In this document: in pieces, positions 1 to 6,683 of the stretch
Numbering within the stretch: position 1 is the first letter of the stretch
How the letters are laid out: each line of letters opens with the position of its first letter
Assembly (NCBI GenBank): GCA_019118985.1
Contig: DWXX01000178.1
Span: forward strand, 1 to 24,546
Reading direction: 5' to 3'
DNA length: 24,546 bases
DNA from: Candidatus Faecalibacterium faecipullorum
GTDB taxonomy: Bacteria; Bacillota; Clostridia; Oscillospirales; Ruminococcaceae
The notes under the pieces: model-generated
The model's database searches: none
Told to the model about the DNA's origin: nothing
The model's input: only the letters and a program-made list of their open reading frames with translations
Translations under genes and position numbers: made by a program

Positions 1-34
1 AAAACAAGCCAGAGCGCCGTTTTCGTGTGAGAAA

Positions 35-63
35 ATTATAACATAGAATCGACATTTTTGCAA
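35..63 (-). promoter_or_regulatory. Sigma-A promoter pointing leftward, out of the window
   Basis: On the minus strand a TTGCAA -35 box (63-58) is followed after exactly 17 bp by a perfect TATAAT -10 box (40-35). The architecture matches the lon promoter further along in the window. No start codon is seen in the remaining 34 bases, so the gene it serves begins left of the window and is divergent to the lipoprotein gene. The call rests on consensus match and spacing only. Confidence 0.6.
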
Positions 64-75
64 CCCGCAAGGCCC

Positions 76-104
76 TGCAAACCGTCAGTTTCGAAAAGTA
101 TACT
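76..104 (+). promoter_or_regulatory. Probable promoter of the LRR lipoprotein gene
   Basis: TATACT at 99-104 is a 5/6 match to the sigma-A -10 box and lies about 30 bases before the ribosome binding site at 133-139. The -35 region is poor (TGCAAA at 76-81 with 17 bp spacing), which suggests weak or activator-assisted use. The -10 box lies inside a perfect 16-bp palindrome at 93-108. Confidence 0.4.
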
Positions 105-108
105 TTTC
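93..108. repeat. 16-bp perfect palindrome over the -10 box
   Basis: GAAAAGTATACTTTTC reads the same on both strands and covers the likely -10 box of the lipoprotein gene. Its position suits an operator for a dimeric repressor, but the regulator is not identified. It does not match the operators I know by heart (LexA, Fur, CIRCE, CtsR). Confidence 0.45.
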
Positions 109-146
109 CGAACTTTTGCACGGGCGCACAATAAGGAGGACAACGT

Positions 147-1565
147 ATGTATGTGAAAAAAGGCTTTGCAACGCTGTTGACAATGATCCTGGCAGTGGCC
201 TTTTTCACCGCCTGCGGTCGGTGGGACTACTCCCGCGAGGCTGTCAAAGCCGCCAACGACGCCCAGGGCGAGACCCTGCGTGTCGAGTTTAAGGTCAGCC
301 AGGCGTTCACCGACGCCCTGCGCAGCGCCGTCGCGGACAGCATCCAGCCCGCCGACATCGAAAAGACCATTACCATGGACAAGACCGTCGAAAAGCTCCT
401 GACCTCCGGCTACCGCCTCGATGTCTACGCTCTCCGCGCCGACGTTGATGCCGACAAAGCCGCCGCCCAGCTCGCCGGCGAGTTCATCGCCCGCCTTGCC
501 GGCTGCGAGGACGAGGGTTTCATCTCGATGGTCAAGGCGGACAACGGGTACTTTTACGAGGCGGTGCTGACCTATCGACACGGCGGTTCCGGTGATGGGT
601 CGGGCAGCAGCGGCGGTGATGGAGACGGCGGGGATAACCAACCCGATGAGCCGGAAGAACCCATGCTCAAATATGCAGTACAGTGGTACCCAGATGCAGC
701 GGATGGTCAGAGAGCAGGTACGCTGATTTTCCGCACTGTTGATAACGTGACCGCGTCTGATCTTATGGAGAGTTCTAGCATGTCTCTGAATGCGATCAAA
801 ACCGGTCTGGCAGCAGGGCAATACAAAAGCAATCCGGAAGAACTGGAAAAGTTCGATCTAGAAAAAGTGGTGCATCTGATTGTGGAAGAAGGTAGCGGTG
901 TAACGGAGATTGGTTCGAACATCTTCGCCAGCGGCCGATTTGACGCCGTAGAAAGCATTAAACTTTCTTCCGAAGTGGAAACAATCGGAGAGAAGGCTTT
1001 TTTCAACTGCAAAAATCTGACCACGGTTGACATGCCCGGGGTTAAAACCATTGGATACTCTGCTTTTAATGGTTGCTCCAGTTTGAAAAACGTTACACTC
1101 ACCAATGTGACCGACATACAAAGTTATGCGTTTATATCCTGCACTGCACTGACAAATGTGAGCATTACGACGACTGGCGCCTTGACAATATCTGAGGCCG
1201 GATTCAGTACCTGTACTAGCCTGGAAAATGTGTATATATCTGCTGGCAGCATTGTTTTGAAAGGTGGATATAATTACGGTTTAGGACTCCGTATACCGGC
1301 CGGCGTATTTACCCAGTGCCCCAAGCTAGATACGGTAATATTGAATGGCCAGTTGAAAGAGGTCGGTGAATGTACTTTTGGATTGGCAGATTTAGCTGGT
1401 AATGGCGATGGCGATATTCCTATGGTAACGAATTCAGCTGTCCATATTTACTGCACCGGCGGCAAAGAGACTTTTATGGAAGCGTGCGGTAAACTTAACC
1501 TCGCAAATGATATCGGTATTGAAAGCGAAGGGCAAATTTGCGACCTTACTTCACAATCCATGTAA
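147..1565 (+). CDS. Secreted lipoprotein with BspA-type leucine-rich repeats
   Basis: The gene encodes 472 residues, starting at ATG after an AAGGAGG site with 7-nt spacing. The N-terminus has two basic residues, a hydrophobic stretch (about 7-20) and the lipobox FTAC with Cys23, so the product is probably a membrane-anchored surface lipoprotein. Residues 24-145 form a domain I do not recognise. Residues 146-172 are a Gly/Ser/Asp then Pro/Glu-rich linker. Residues about 250-400 carry repeats such as TIGEKAFFNCKNLTTVDMP and TIGYSAFNGCSSLKNVTL, typical of the LRR_5/BspA family, which often mediates adhesion. Base composition changes sharply at the linker: the 5' part is GC-rich like its neighbours (44/60 at 301-360), while the repeat part is much lower (23/60 at 961-1020). 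This suggests that the repeat domain was acquired separately. No terminator is visible before the tRNA promoter. The ligand is unknown. Confidence 0.85.
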   Translation: MYVKKGFATLLTMILAVAFFTACGRWDYSREAVKAANDAQGETLRVEFKVSQAFTDALRSAVADSIQPADIEKTITMDKTVEKLLTSGYRLDVYALRADVDADKAAAQLAGEFIARLAGCEDEGFISMVKADNGYFYEAVLTYRHGGSGDGSGSSGGDGDGGDNQPDEPEEPMLKYAVQWYPDAADGQRAGTLIFRTVDNVTASDLMESSSMSLNAIKTGLAAGQYKSNPEELEKFDLEKVVHLIVEEGSGVTEIGSNIFASGRFDAVESIKLSSEVETIGEKAFFNCKNLTTVDMPGVKTIGYSAFNGCSSLKNVTLTNVTDIQSYAFISCTALTNVSITTTGALTISEAGFSTCTSLENVYISAGSIVLKGGYNYGLGLRIPAGVFTQCPKLDTVILNGQLKEVGECTFGLADLAGNGDGDIPMVTNSAVHIYCTGGKETFMEACGKLNLANDIGIESEGQICDLTSQSM

Positions 1566-1570
1566 ACCGC

Positions 1571-1599
1571 TTGACGCCAACCGGCTTTTATGCTACAAT
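1571..1599 (+). promoter_or_regulatory. Promoter of tRNA-Thr
   Basis: TTGACG (1571-1576, 5/6) and TACAAT (1594-1599, 5/6) are separated by 17 bp and lie about 24 bp before the mature tRNA 5' end. The -35 box starts five bases after the lipoprotein stop codon. Confidence 0.75.
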
Positions 1600-1622
1600 A
1601 ACACCGTTGCATCTTGCAGCGT

Positions 1623-1698
1623 GCTACTGTGGCTCAGCCGGTAGAGCAGCTCACTCGTAATGAGCAGGTCGTCCGTTCGAATCGGATCAGTAGCTCCA
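1623..1698 (+). tRNA. tRNA-Thr (anticodon CGU)
   Basis: A full cloverleaf can be folded. The acceptor stem is GCTACTG (1623-1629) with CAGTAGC (1688-1694), and the D stem is GCTC/GAGC. The anticodon stem is GCTCA/TGAGC with loop CTCGTAA and anticodon CGT at 1656-1658. The T arm is GTCCG-TTCGAAT-CGGAT, with one G-U pair. The discriminator base is T1695 and the CCA end is encoded at 1696-1698. Anticodon CGU reads ACG threonine codons, in keeping with a GC-rich genome. The gene stands alone between its own promoter and terminator. Confidence 0.97.
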
Positions 1699-1704
1699 AT
1701 CATC

Positions 1705-1745
1705 GCCCCCGGGGCCGTGGGTATGCGGCTCCGGGGGCTTTTTTT
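1705..1745 (+). terminator. Intrinsic terminator of tRNA-Thr
   Basis: Arms GCCCCCGGGGCC (1705-1716) and GGCTCCGGGGGC (1727-1738) pair over 12 bp with one G-U pair and a 10-nt loop, followed by seven T (1739-1745). It starts 6 nt after the tRNA. It may also end transcripts that read through from the lipoprotein gene. The T tract overlaps the stop codon of the opposing ylbJ-like gene. On the minus strand no T tract follows, so it does not look bidirectional. Confidence 0.9.
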
Positions 1746-2790
1746 ATGCTTCAAGGGCGCGGTTGAGCTGGCAGACTATAAAGCAGCAGCCCAGAAAGGC
1801 CAGAACGGCGCAGTCGGGCGGGACCCGGCGCAGCAGGACCGGGGCGGTGTGCAGCACGGCGGCGGCCGGCGCAGCGCCGCCCGGCAAAGCGAGCAGCAGC
1901 CGGAAGAGCCCCAGCGACAGCGGCAGATGGAGCAGCCGCGCGGCCATAAGCGGGCGGCAGCTGACCTCCGTCGGGCAGATGGCCCGCACCTGCAGCAGGG
2001 CCGACGCCCCCTGCCAGCTGACCGCCGCGCAGCACAGCCACGGCGCCCACCGGCCGGCGCGGGCGGCCAGGTCGCAGCCCGAACAGACCTCCAGCGCCAT
2101 GGCGGCGGGCAGGGCCAGCCGGGGCGACACCGCCCCCAGCCCCCCGGCCAGCAGCCGGAAGTAGAGGATGAACCCGCACAGCCTGCAGTAGGTCAGGGCG
2201 GCGTCGGCGATGACGGCGTCGAGGCGCAGCGGCGGCAGCGCCGCGGGCGGGGCGGGTGGCGTCCCGCTGCCCGGGCGCTGCGGCGTAAAACGGGCCAGCA
2301 CCGCCGCCGAGAGCAGCCCCGCCAGCGCCTGCGCCGCAAAGAGCCGCACCCCCGCCCCGGCGCTGCCCAGCATCCCCCGCCCCACCGTCAAAATGACGAA
2401 GGACGGCCCCGAGCAGATGCAGGCCGGCAGCAGCCGGGCGGCCTCTGCGGGGGTCAGGCGGCCGGCACGGACGGCCTGCGCCGCGGCGTTGGCCGCCGGG
2501 GCAAAGCCGCCGGCAAGGCCCAGCAGCAGCACCCCGCCGGCGCTGTCGGCCCGCACCCCCGCAAGGCGGGCAGCCGGCCGCAGCAGGGCCCCCAGCAGCT
2601 CCCCGCCGCCACTGCGGGCCAGCAGGGTGGAGACGATCAAAAACGGGAAGAGGGACAGCAGCAGCGGCCCCCCGCAGAGGGCAAGCCCCGCCGCCAGGGC
2701 ATCGGCGCAGGACCCCGGCGCGGCAAAGACCAGCGCCGCCGTCCCCGCCCCCAGCAGGGCGTACAGCCCCTGTTTCCAACCGCGATACAT
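1744..2790 (-). CDS. ylbJ: YlbJ-like sporulation integral membrane protein
   Basis: The gene encodes about 348 residues, extremely rich in Leu and Ala, with several hydrophobic helices. The segment LFPFLIVSTLL followed by a Gly/Ala-rich stretch, and the motif GRLTPAEAARLL followed by SGPSFVILTVG, resemble YlbJ and other proteins with the nucleoside-recognition (Gate) domain. In spore formers YlbJ is a mother-cell membrane protein needed for mature, resistant spores; the transported substrate is not known. I chose the ATG at 2790 because a strong GGAGGGGGG site lies 6 nt upstream. An ATG seven codons earlier would place that site inside the gene. It is divergent from yqfC-yqfD, which fits a shared sporulation role. 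SpmA-like or another Gate-domain protein is the alternative. Confidence 0.7.
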   Translation of the reverse strand: MYRGWKQGLYALLGAGTAALVFAAPGSCADALAAGLALCGGPLLLSLFPFLIVSTLLARSGGGELLGALLRPAARLAGVRADSAGGVLLLGLAGGFAPAANAAAQAVRAGRLTPAEAARLLPACICSGPSFVILTVGRGMLGSAGAGVRLFAAQALAGLLSAAVLARFTPQRPGSGTPPAPPAALPPLRLDAVIADAALTYCRLCGFILYFRLLAGGLGAVSPRLALPAAMALEVCSGCDLAARAGRWAPWLCCAAVSWQGASALLQVRAICPTEVSCRPLMAARLLHLPLSLGLFRLLLALPGGAAPAAAVLHTAPVLLRRVPPDCAVLAFLGCCFIVCQLNRALEA

Positions 2791-2806
2791 AAGCAGCCCC
2801 CCTCCA

Positions 2807-2820
2807 TCCATATATATGGA
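2807..2820. repeat. 14-bp palindrome between divergent sporulation genes
   Basis: TCCATATATATGGA is a perfect palindrome 17 bp upstream of the ylbJ-like start and 54 bp upstream of yqfC. It is the only AT-rich island in an otherwise very GC-rich spacer, so it may hold the -10 elements of one or both divergent promoters (CATATATA loosely resembles a sigma-E -10) or an operator. This is inference from position; no convincing -35 element accompanies it. Confidence 0.4.
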
Positions 2821-2874
2821 CAGAGGCGGCGGGCCATGCCCCGCCCCCCAGCGCCGTCAACGGGAGGGGAAAAG

Positions 2875-3168
2875 GTGTCGAAGCAACGCAACAGGCGGCT
2901 GACGCCGCGAAGCTGGCTCCGGCTGCTGTTCAGCCAGCCGCCCGCCGGGATGTACCGTCAGCCGGCGGTCTACATGACCGGCGCCATGATGGAGATCGAG
3001 CACTTCCGGCGGATCCTCACCTATGACGGCAGCAAACTCAGCCTCGAGCTGTACGGCGGCACCTTCACCGTCTACGGCGACGGGATGCAGATCCTCTCCC
3101 TGGCCGCCCACCGGATCACCCTGCGGGGGCGGTTCGTGCGGACCGACTTTTCGGACGGCGCCGGGTGA
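2875..3168 (+). CDS. yqfC: Sporulation protein YqfC (YabP/YqfC family)
   Basis: The 97-residue product fits the size of the YabP/YqfC family. After a basic start, residues about 26-92 form the family's small beta-rich core: a VYMTGAMMEIEHFRRIL-type strand pair, then LSLELYGGTFTVYGDGMQIL and a final strand ending in GRFVRTDF. YqfC is a small protein made under sigma-E in the mother cell, encoded next to yqfD and needed for normal sporulation. The start is set at GTG 2875 because GGGAGGGG lies 5 nt upstream; an in-frame ATG at 2836 has a poorer site. The next gene begins 23 nt after the stop, so the two genes are probably co-transcribed and translationally linked. Confidence 0.8.
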   Translation: MSKQRNRRLTPRSWLRLLFSQPPAGMYRQPAVYMTGAMMEIEHFRRILTYDGSKLSLELYGGTFTVYGDGMQILSLAAHRITLRGRFVRTDFSDGAG

Positions 3169-3191
3169 ATCGATGCAAAGGGGGCGGCGGG

Positions 3192-4340
3192 ATGCAGGCG
3201 GTACAGCTGTGGGCGGGGGCAGCCTTTTCGGCCCGCGGCGGCGACATCGAGGGTCTTTTGAACGACGCGGCCGCCGTCGGGCTGCAGCTGTCCGTCATTA
3301 CGGCCCGGCCCGGCGGCTTTGACGGCAGCTGCGCGGCCTGGCGGTACCGTCGTCTGGCCGCCCTGGCCCGGCGGCGGCATGTCCGGCTGCGGGTGGCGCG
3401 GCGGCGGGGGGTGTTCTTTGCGCTGCGGCCGCTGCTGCGCCGCACCGGGCTGTGGGTGGGGCTTGCCCTCTTCCTCCCCTGCCTGGCGTGGGGGCGGGGG
3501 CTGGTCTGGGCGGTGGACTACCATGGCCTGACCGCCGGGCAGCAGGTGCGGGCCGCCGCCATCCTGCGGGAGGCCGCCGGCCTCGCCCCCGGCGCCCGCG
3601 CCACCGGGGAGCGTCTGGACACCGGAGCCTACGCCCTGCTGCAGAGCGGGGAGTTCTCCTGGGCGAGCCTCAACTTTTTCGGCGGGCGTCTGGAGGTGGA
3701 AGCCGCGGCGGCCGCCCCCGCCCCCGCCGTCTTTACCGGCAAGCTGCAGACCCTCTGCGCCCGCGCCGCCGGGGTGGTGACGGCGGTGGAGCTGAAGAGC
3801 GGCACCGCCCTGGTGGCCCCGGGGCAGCAGGTGGAGGCCGGGCAGCCCCTGATCGGCACCGCCCGCACTGAGCGGGACGGCACACCCATCTTCGCGCCGG
3901 CGGCCGGCACGGTGACCGCCCGGGTGGAGTGGTCGGCCTCTTATGAACAGCCCCTCTCGGCGCAGCTGCCGCTGCTGACCGGGCGCAAGTCAGTCCGGCT
4001 GCGGCTGCGCTGCGGCCCCCTCGACTGGGCCCTGCCGGCCTTCGGGTCCGGCGCGGCGGGCGACGCGGCGGAGGTCACCCGCCACATGCAGCTGGAGCTC
4101 TGGGGCCTGCCCCTGCCGGTCTCGGTGGAAGAGACCACCGCCTATCAGCGCGCCGTCGGTGAGGCTGCCTGGCCGGACGGCCTCGCCCTCTCGATGGCAC
4201 GTCTGCACTGCCTGCGCGCCCTTGCAGAGGAGTGGCCGGGCGCCGAGCTCGTCGCCCAAAAGGAATCGGTCGAGATGGGCGCGCACAGCCTGCGCTACGC
4301 CGTCACCTATACCCTGCTGGCCGACATCGTCAGCCGATAA
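3192..4340 (+). CDS. yqfD: Sporulation protein YqfD (stage IV)
   Basis: The product has about 382 residues, close to the family length. The N-terminal third is a soluble, Arg-rich domain (residues 1-80), followed by one membrane segment (about 85-106) and a long extracytoplasmic part. In YqfD proteins the part after the helix contains a motif of the type AGQQVEAGQPLIGT, seen here in the middle of the protein, followed by a second beta-rich domain. The role in spore formation is known from genetics rather than biochemistry. ATG 3192 follows a GGGGGCGG stretch. A GTG at 3165 overlapping the yqfC stop would add nine Gly-rich residues but has no good ribosome site. In many Firmicutes yqfD is followed by phoH and ybeY; here it ends at a terminator, so the pair stands alone. 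Confidence 0.85.
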   Translation: MQAVQLWAGAAFSARGGDIEGLLNDAAAVGLQLSVITARPGGFDGSCAAWRYRRLAALARRRHVRLRVARRRGVFFALRPLLRRTGLWVGLALFLPCLAWGRGLVWAVDYHGLTAGQQVRAAAILREAAGLAPGARATGERLDTGAYALLQSGEFSWASLNFFGGRLEVEAAAAAPAPAVFTGKLQTLCARAAGVVTAVELKSGTALVAPGQQVEAGQPLIGTARTERDGTPIFAPAAGTVTARVEWSASYEQPLSAQLPLLTGRKSVRLRLRCGPLDWALPAFGSGAAGDAAEVTRHMQLELWGLPLPVSVEETTAYQRAVGEAAWPDGLALSMARLHCLRALAEEWPGAELVAQKESVEMGAHSLRYAVTYTLLADIVSR

Positions 4341-4346
4341 CGCAGC

Positions 4347-4398
4347 AAAAACGTCCTGCCTGTCTGGCGCAGACCAGACGGGCAGGACGTATCTTTTT
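4347..4398. terminator. Bidirectional intrinsic terminator between yqfD and hslO
   Basis: Arms at 4351-4367 and 4374-4390 (ACGTCCTGCCTGTCTGG against CCAGACGGGCAGGACGT) pair over 17 bp with one G-U pair and a 6-nt loop. A T-rich tract (ATCTTTTT) follows on the plus strand. On the minus strand the stem is followed by a T run from the A's at 4347-4351. It therefore serves both convergent units: yqfC-yqfD and lon-engB-methyltransferase-hslO. Confidence 0.92.
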
Positions 4399-4408
4399 GG
4401 TTCGGGCT

Positions 4409-5293
4409 TTATGCAGGCCGGGCGGGCAGCTCTTTCAAAAGCTGATCGAGGTCAAAGGTATAGCTGGCGTGGCAGAAGTGGCAGACCACCTCGCAGCGGG
4501 GGTCCTCGTCCCGCAGCTTTTCCAGCTCGCGGCGGCCGAGGCTGAGCAGCATCTGGCGGGTGCGCTCCTCGCTGCAGCCGCAGCGGTAGGCCACCTGCCG
4601 GCTGTCCAGCACCGAGGGGGCAAAGCCGGCCAGGGCCTTCTCCATCATCGCCCGGGGGGCAAGGCCGGCCCGCAGCATCTCGGTCACCGAGGGCATGGCG
4701 GCGATGTTCTCCTCCAGCCGGGTGATCTCGGCGTCGGTGGCGCCGGGCAGCAGCTGGATCAAATACCCGCCGGCGCAGCGGATGGTCAGGTCGGGGTCGA
4801 CCAGCACCCCCAGGGCGCAGACGGTGGGGATCTGCTCGCTGTAGGCATAGTAGGCGGTCAGATCCTCGGCGATCTCGCCCGAGACCAGCGGCACCTGGCC
4901 GACGGTGGGCTCTTTCTGCAGCCGGTTGTCCCGGATGACGGTGAGCACCCCGTCTTTGCCCACCGCGCCGCCGACGTCCAGGTGGCCGTCGGCGCGGGGC
5001 GGCATCTCGACCAGGGGGTGCTCGATGCAGCCCTTGACGTTGCCGGTGCCGTCGGTGCAGGCGATGAGCAGCCCGGCGGGGCCGCCGCCGTTCACCCGCA
5101 GGGTGATGCTGTCCCGGTCGTCCTTGAGCATCGAGCCCATCAGAGCCGCCCCGGTCAGCAGCCGGCCCAAAGCCGCGCTGCAGGTGGCGCTCGTCTTGTG
5201 AAGCTGTTCCGCTTTACAGACAATATCGGTCGAATCCACGCCGCAGAATACGACGCCGCCGTTTTCGGACAGGCCGCGGATCAGTTCAGCCAT
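4409..5293 (-). CDS. hslO: Redox-regulated chaperone Hsp33
   Basis: The 294-residue product matches the usual Hsp33 length. The N-terminal domain holds the substrate-binding fold (residues 1-about 180), with LRVNGGGPAGLLIACTDGTG typical of the family. The C-terminal redox switch has the zinc-binding cysteines C238 and C240 (CGC) and C271 and C274 (CHFC), all present. Hsp33 is a cytosolic holdase: oxidation forms disulfides in the switch, releases zinc and exposes the binding surface for unfolding proteins. The gene overlaps the preceding methyltransferase gene by 8 bp and has a GGAGGGAG site inside that gene's 3' end. It is the last gene of the lon operon, which would tie an oxidative-stress chaperone to a stress protease. 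Confidence 0.96.
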   Translation of the reverse strand: MAELIRGLSENGGVVFCGVDSTDIVCKAEQLHKTSATCSAALGRLLTGAALMGSMLKDDRDSITLRVNGGGPAGLLIACTDGTGNVKGCIEHPLVEMPPRADGHLDVGGAVGKDGVLTVIRDNRLQKEPTVGQVPLVSGEIAEDLTAYYAYSEQIPTVCALGVLVDPDLTIRCAGGYLIQLLPGATDAEITRLEENIAAMPSVTEMLRAGLAPRAMMEKALAGFAPSVLDSRQVAYRCGCSEERTRQMLLSLGRRELEKLRDEDPRCEVVCHFCHASYTFDLDQLLKELPARPA

Positions 5294-6050
5294 CTTGTTT
5301 TTCTCCCTCCAGCTGTGTGTATTGTTTGACTGCGCAGAAGAAATACCGCTCGCTCGTATCGGTCAGCGGGCCGAAGGTCTCGCCGTCGCAGACCGACTCG
5401 AGGGCGAAGCCGTGCCTCTCCAGCGCGGCGCGGATCTCCTCCAGCTCATAGGTGTACTCGCAGAATTCCTCCCGGAAGTTTTCGCCGCTCTCCCGGTCGG
5501 TGATGTCGAGGCAGATGCGCACCCGCCGCCCGCCGTCCTCGAGACAGTTGCGCCAGACGCAGCCGGCGCCCTCCCCTTCAAAGGCGAAGGTATGGCCGCC
5601 CAGCACCTCCCGGTGCTTGTAGGGGGTGTTCATATCGAAGAGCAGCACCCCGCCCTTCTCCATGAAAAAGCCGGCGTTGGCCAGGGCGGCGTCCAGATCG
5701 GGCAGGTGGTTGAAGGTGTCGAAGGTGGACACCGCCCCCCGGATGGTGCCGTAGAGGTCGAGGCTGCACAGGTCCTGCTGCAGCAGAAGCAGCCGGGTGG
5801 GCAGCTCAAGCTGGTCGGCCTTGTCCCGCACCACGCAGAGCATCTCCTCCGACTGGTCGATGGCGATCATGTCGTAGCCCGCCTGGGCCAGCATCAAAGT
5901 CAGCTCGCCGGTGCCGCAGCCGAGGTCGGCCAGGATGCCGTCGGCGATGCCGTGGGCGTCCAGCTCCGCCTTGACATGGCGGTAGAGGGCGTCGTAGTCG
6001 GCGTCCTCGTTGAAGGCATCGTAGAAGTAAGCAAACTCGTTATAGGCCAT
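5286..6050 (-). CDS. Class I SAM-dependent methyltransferase
   Basis: The 254-residue product has a Rossmann-type methyltransferase domain. Motif I is LADLGCGTGEL at about 40-50, an acidic residue (D65) ends the second strand in AIDQSEEM, and the later strand-helix FDTFNHLPDL fits the post-motif region. The start MAYNEFAYFYD is typical of this family and follows GGAGGG with good spacing; an upstream ATG within engB lacks support. The substrate is not evident. The start overlaps the engB stop by 11 bp and the end overlaps the hslO start by 8 bp, so the three are almost surely translated from one mRNA. It most resembles small-molecule methyltransferases, but rRNA or protein substrates cannot be excluded. 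Confidence 0.88.
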   Translation of the reverse strand: MAYNEFAYFYDAFNEDADYDALYRHVKAELDAHGIADGILADLGCGTGELTLMLAQAGYDMIAIDQSEEMLCVVRDKADQLELPTRLLLLQQDLCSLDLYGTIRGAVSTFDTFNHLPDLDAALANAGFFMEKGGVLLFDMNTPYKHREVLGGHTFAFEGEGAGCVWRNCLEDGGRRVRICLDITDRESGENFREEFCEYTYELEEIRAALERHGFALESVCDGETFGPLTDTSERYFFCAVKQYTQLEGEKQDG

Positions 6051-6657
6051 CGCTGCCCTCCGCCTGCGCCATATCGCCGGCCACCGCCTCGTCCAGGATG
6101 GCCTGCAGCTGGGGGATGCCGTAGCCGCTCTCGGCACTGGTCAGCACCACCGCCCGGCAGCCGAAGGGCCGGCAGACCTCCTCAAAGGCGGCGCGGGTTT
6201 CTTCCAGCTGGCTCTTTTTGAGCTTGTCGGCCTTGGTCAGGGCCACCACGAAGGGGACGCCGTGGTAGTGCAGGTAGCGCAGCATCTGGGCGTCGTCCGC
6301 CCCGATGTCGTGGCGGCAGTCCAGCAGCTGGACCAGCAGGGTGTGGCTGCGCCGCGCGCCGAAGTAGCTGTTGATCAGCTCGTCCCAGCGCTGGCGGTCG
6401 GCGTTGCTGACCTTGGCGTAGCCGTAGCCGGGCAGGTCGACGAAGTAGCAGCTGTCCACCTGGTAGAAGTTGATGGTGGCTGTTTTGCCGGGGGTGCTGG
6501 ACACCCGGGCCAGGTTCTTGCGGTTGCACAGCTTGTTGATCAGGCTGGACTTGCCCACATTGGACCGGCCCGAAAAGCTGATCTCAGGCCGGTCGCTGCC
6601 GGGCAGCTGGCTGGAGATGCCGTAACTGGCCAGAAAGGCCGCTTTGTTGTAGTTCAT
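6040..6657 (-). CDS. engB: Ribosome biogenesis GTPase EngB (YsxC/YihA)
   Basis: The 205-residue product has all the G motifs of the TrmE-Era-EngA-EngB group: G1 GRSNVGKS (30-37), the switch I threonine in STPGKT, G3 DLPGYGYA (74-81), G4 TKAD (141-144) and G5 TSAESGYG (173-180). The N-terminus with LPGSDRPEISFSG is typical of EngB. The protein binds GTP and assists assembly of the large ribosomal subunit in the cytosol. It starts 26 bp after the lon stop and has a GAGGA ribosome site. The lon-engB pairing is conserved in Firmicutes and supports the assignment. Confidence 0.97.
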   Translation of the reverse strand: MNYNKAAFLASYGISSQLPGSDRPEISFSGRSNVGKSSLINKLCNRKNLARVSSTPGKTATINFYQVDSCYFVDLPGYGYAKVSNADRQRWDELINSYFGARRSHTLLVQLLDCRHDIGADDAQMLRYLHYHGVPFVVALTKADKLKKSQLEETRAAFEEVCRPFGCRAVVLTSAESGYGIPQLQAILDEAVAGDMAQAEGSDGL

Positions 6658-6683
6658 GATGGTTCCTCACAGTCGGGTGCTGT

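Noticed and set aside
1623..1698. Integration site at the tRNA-Thr gene
   Set aside because: I saw no second copy of the tRNA 3' end and no integrase gene. The low-GC stretch nearby is confined to the lipoprotein coding sequence upstream of the tRNA.
2807..2820. Possible NrdR box in the ylbJ/yqfC spacer
   Set aside because: The site is AT-alternating and symmetric like an NrdR box, but the inner bases are in the opposite register to the consensus and the adjacent genes are sporulation genes rather than ribonucleotide reductase genes.
1660..2874. Plus-strand frame upstream of yqfC, in the same frame
   Set aside because: It begins within the tRNA, runs through the terminator and lies opposite the ylbJ-like gene. 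The Gln/Arg/Pro-rich translation is an antisense artefact; the true gene starts at GTG 2875.
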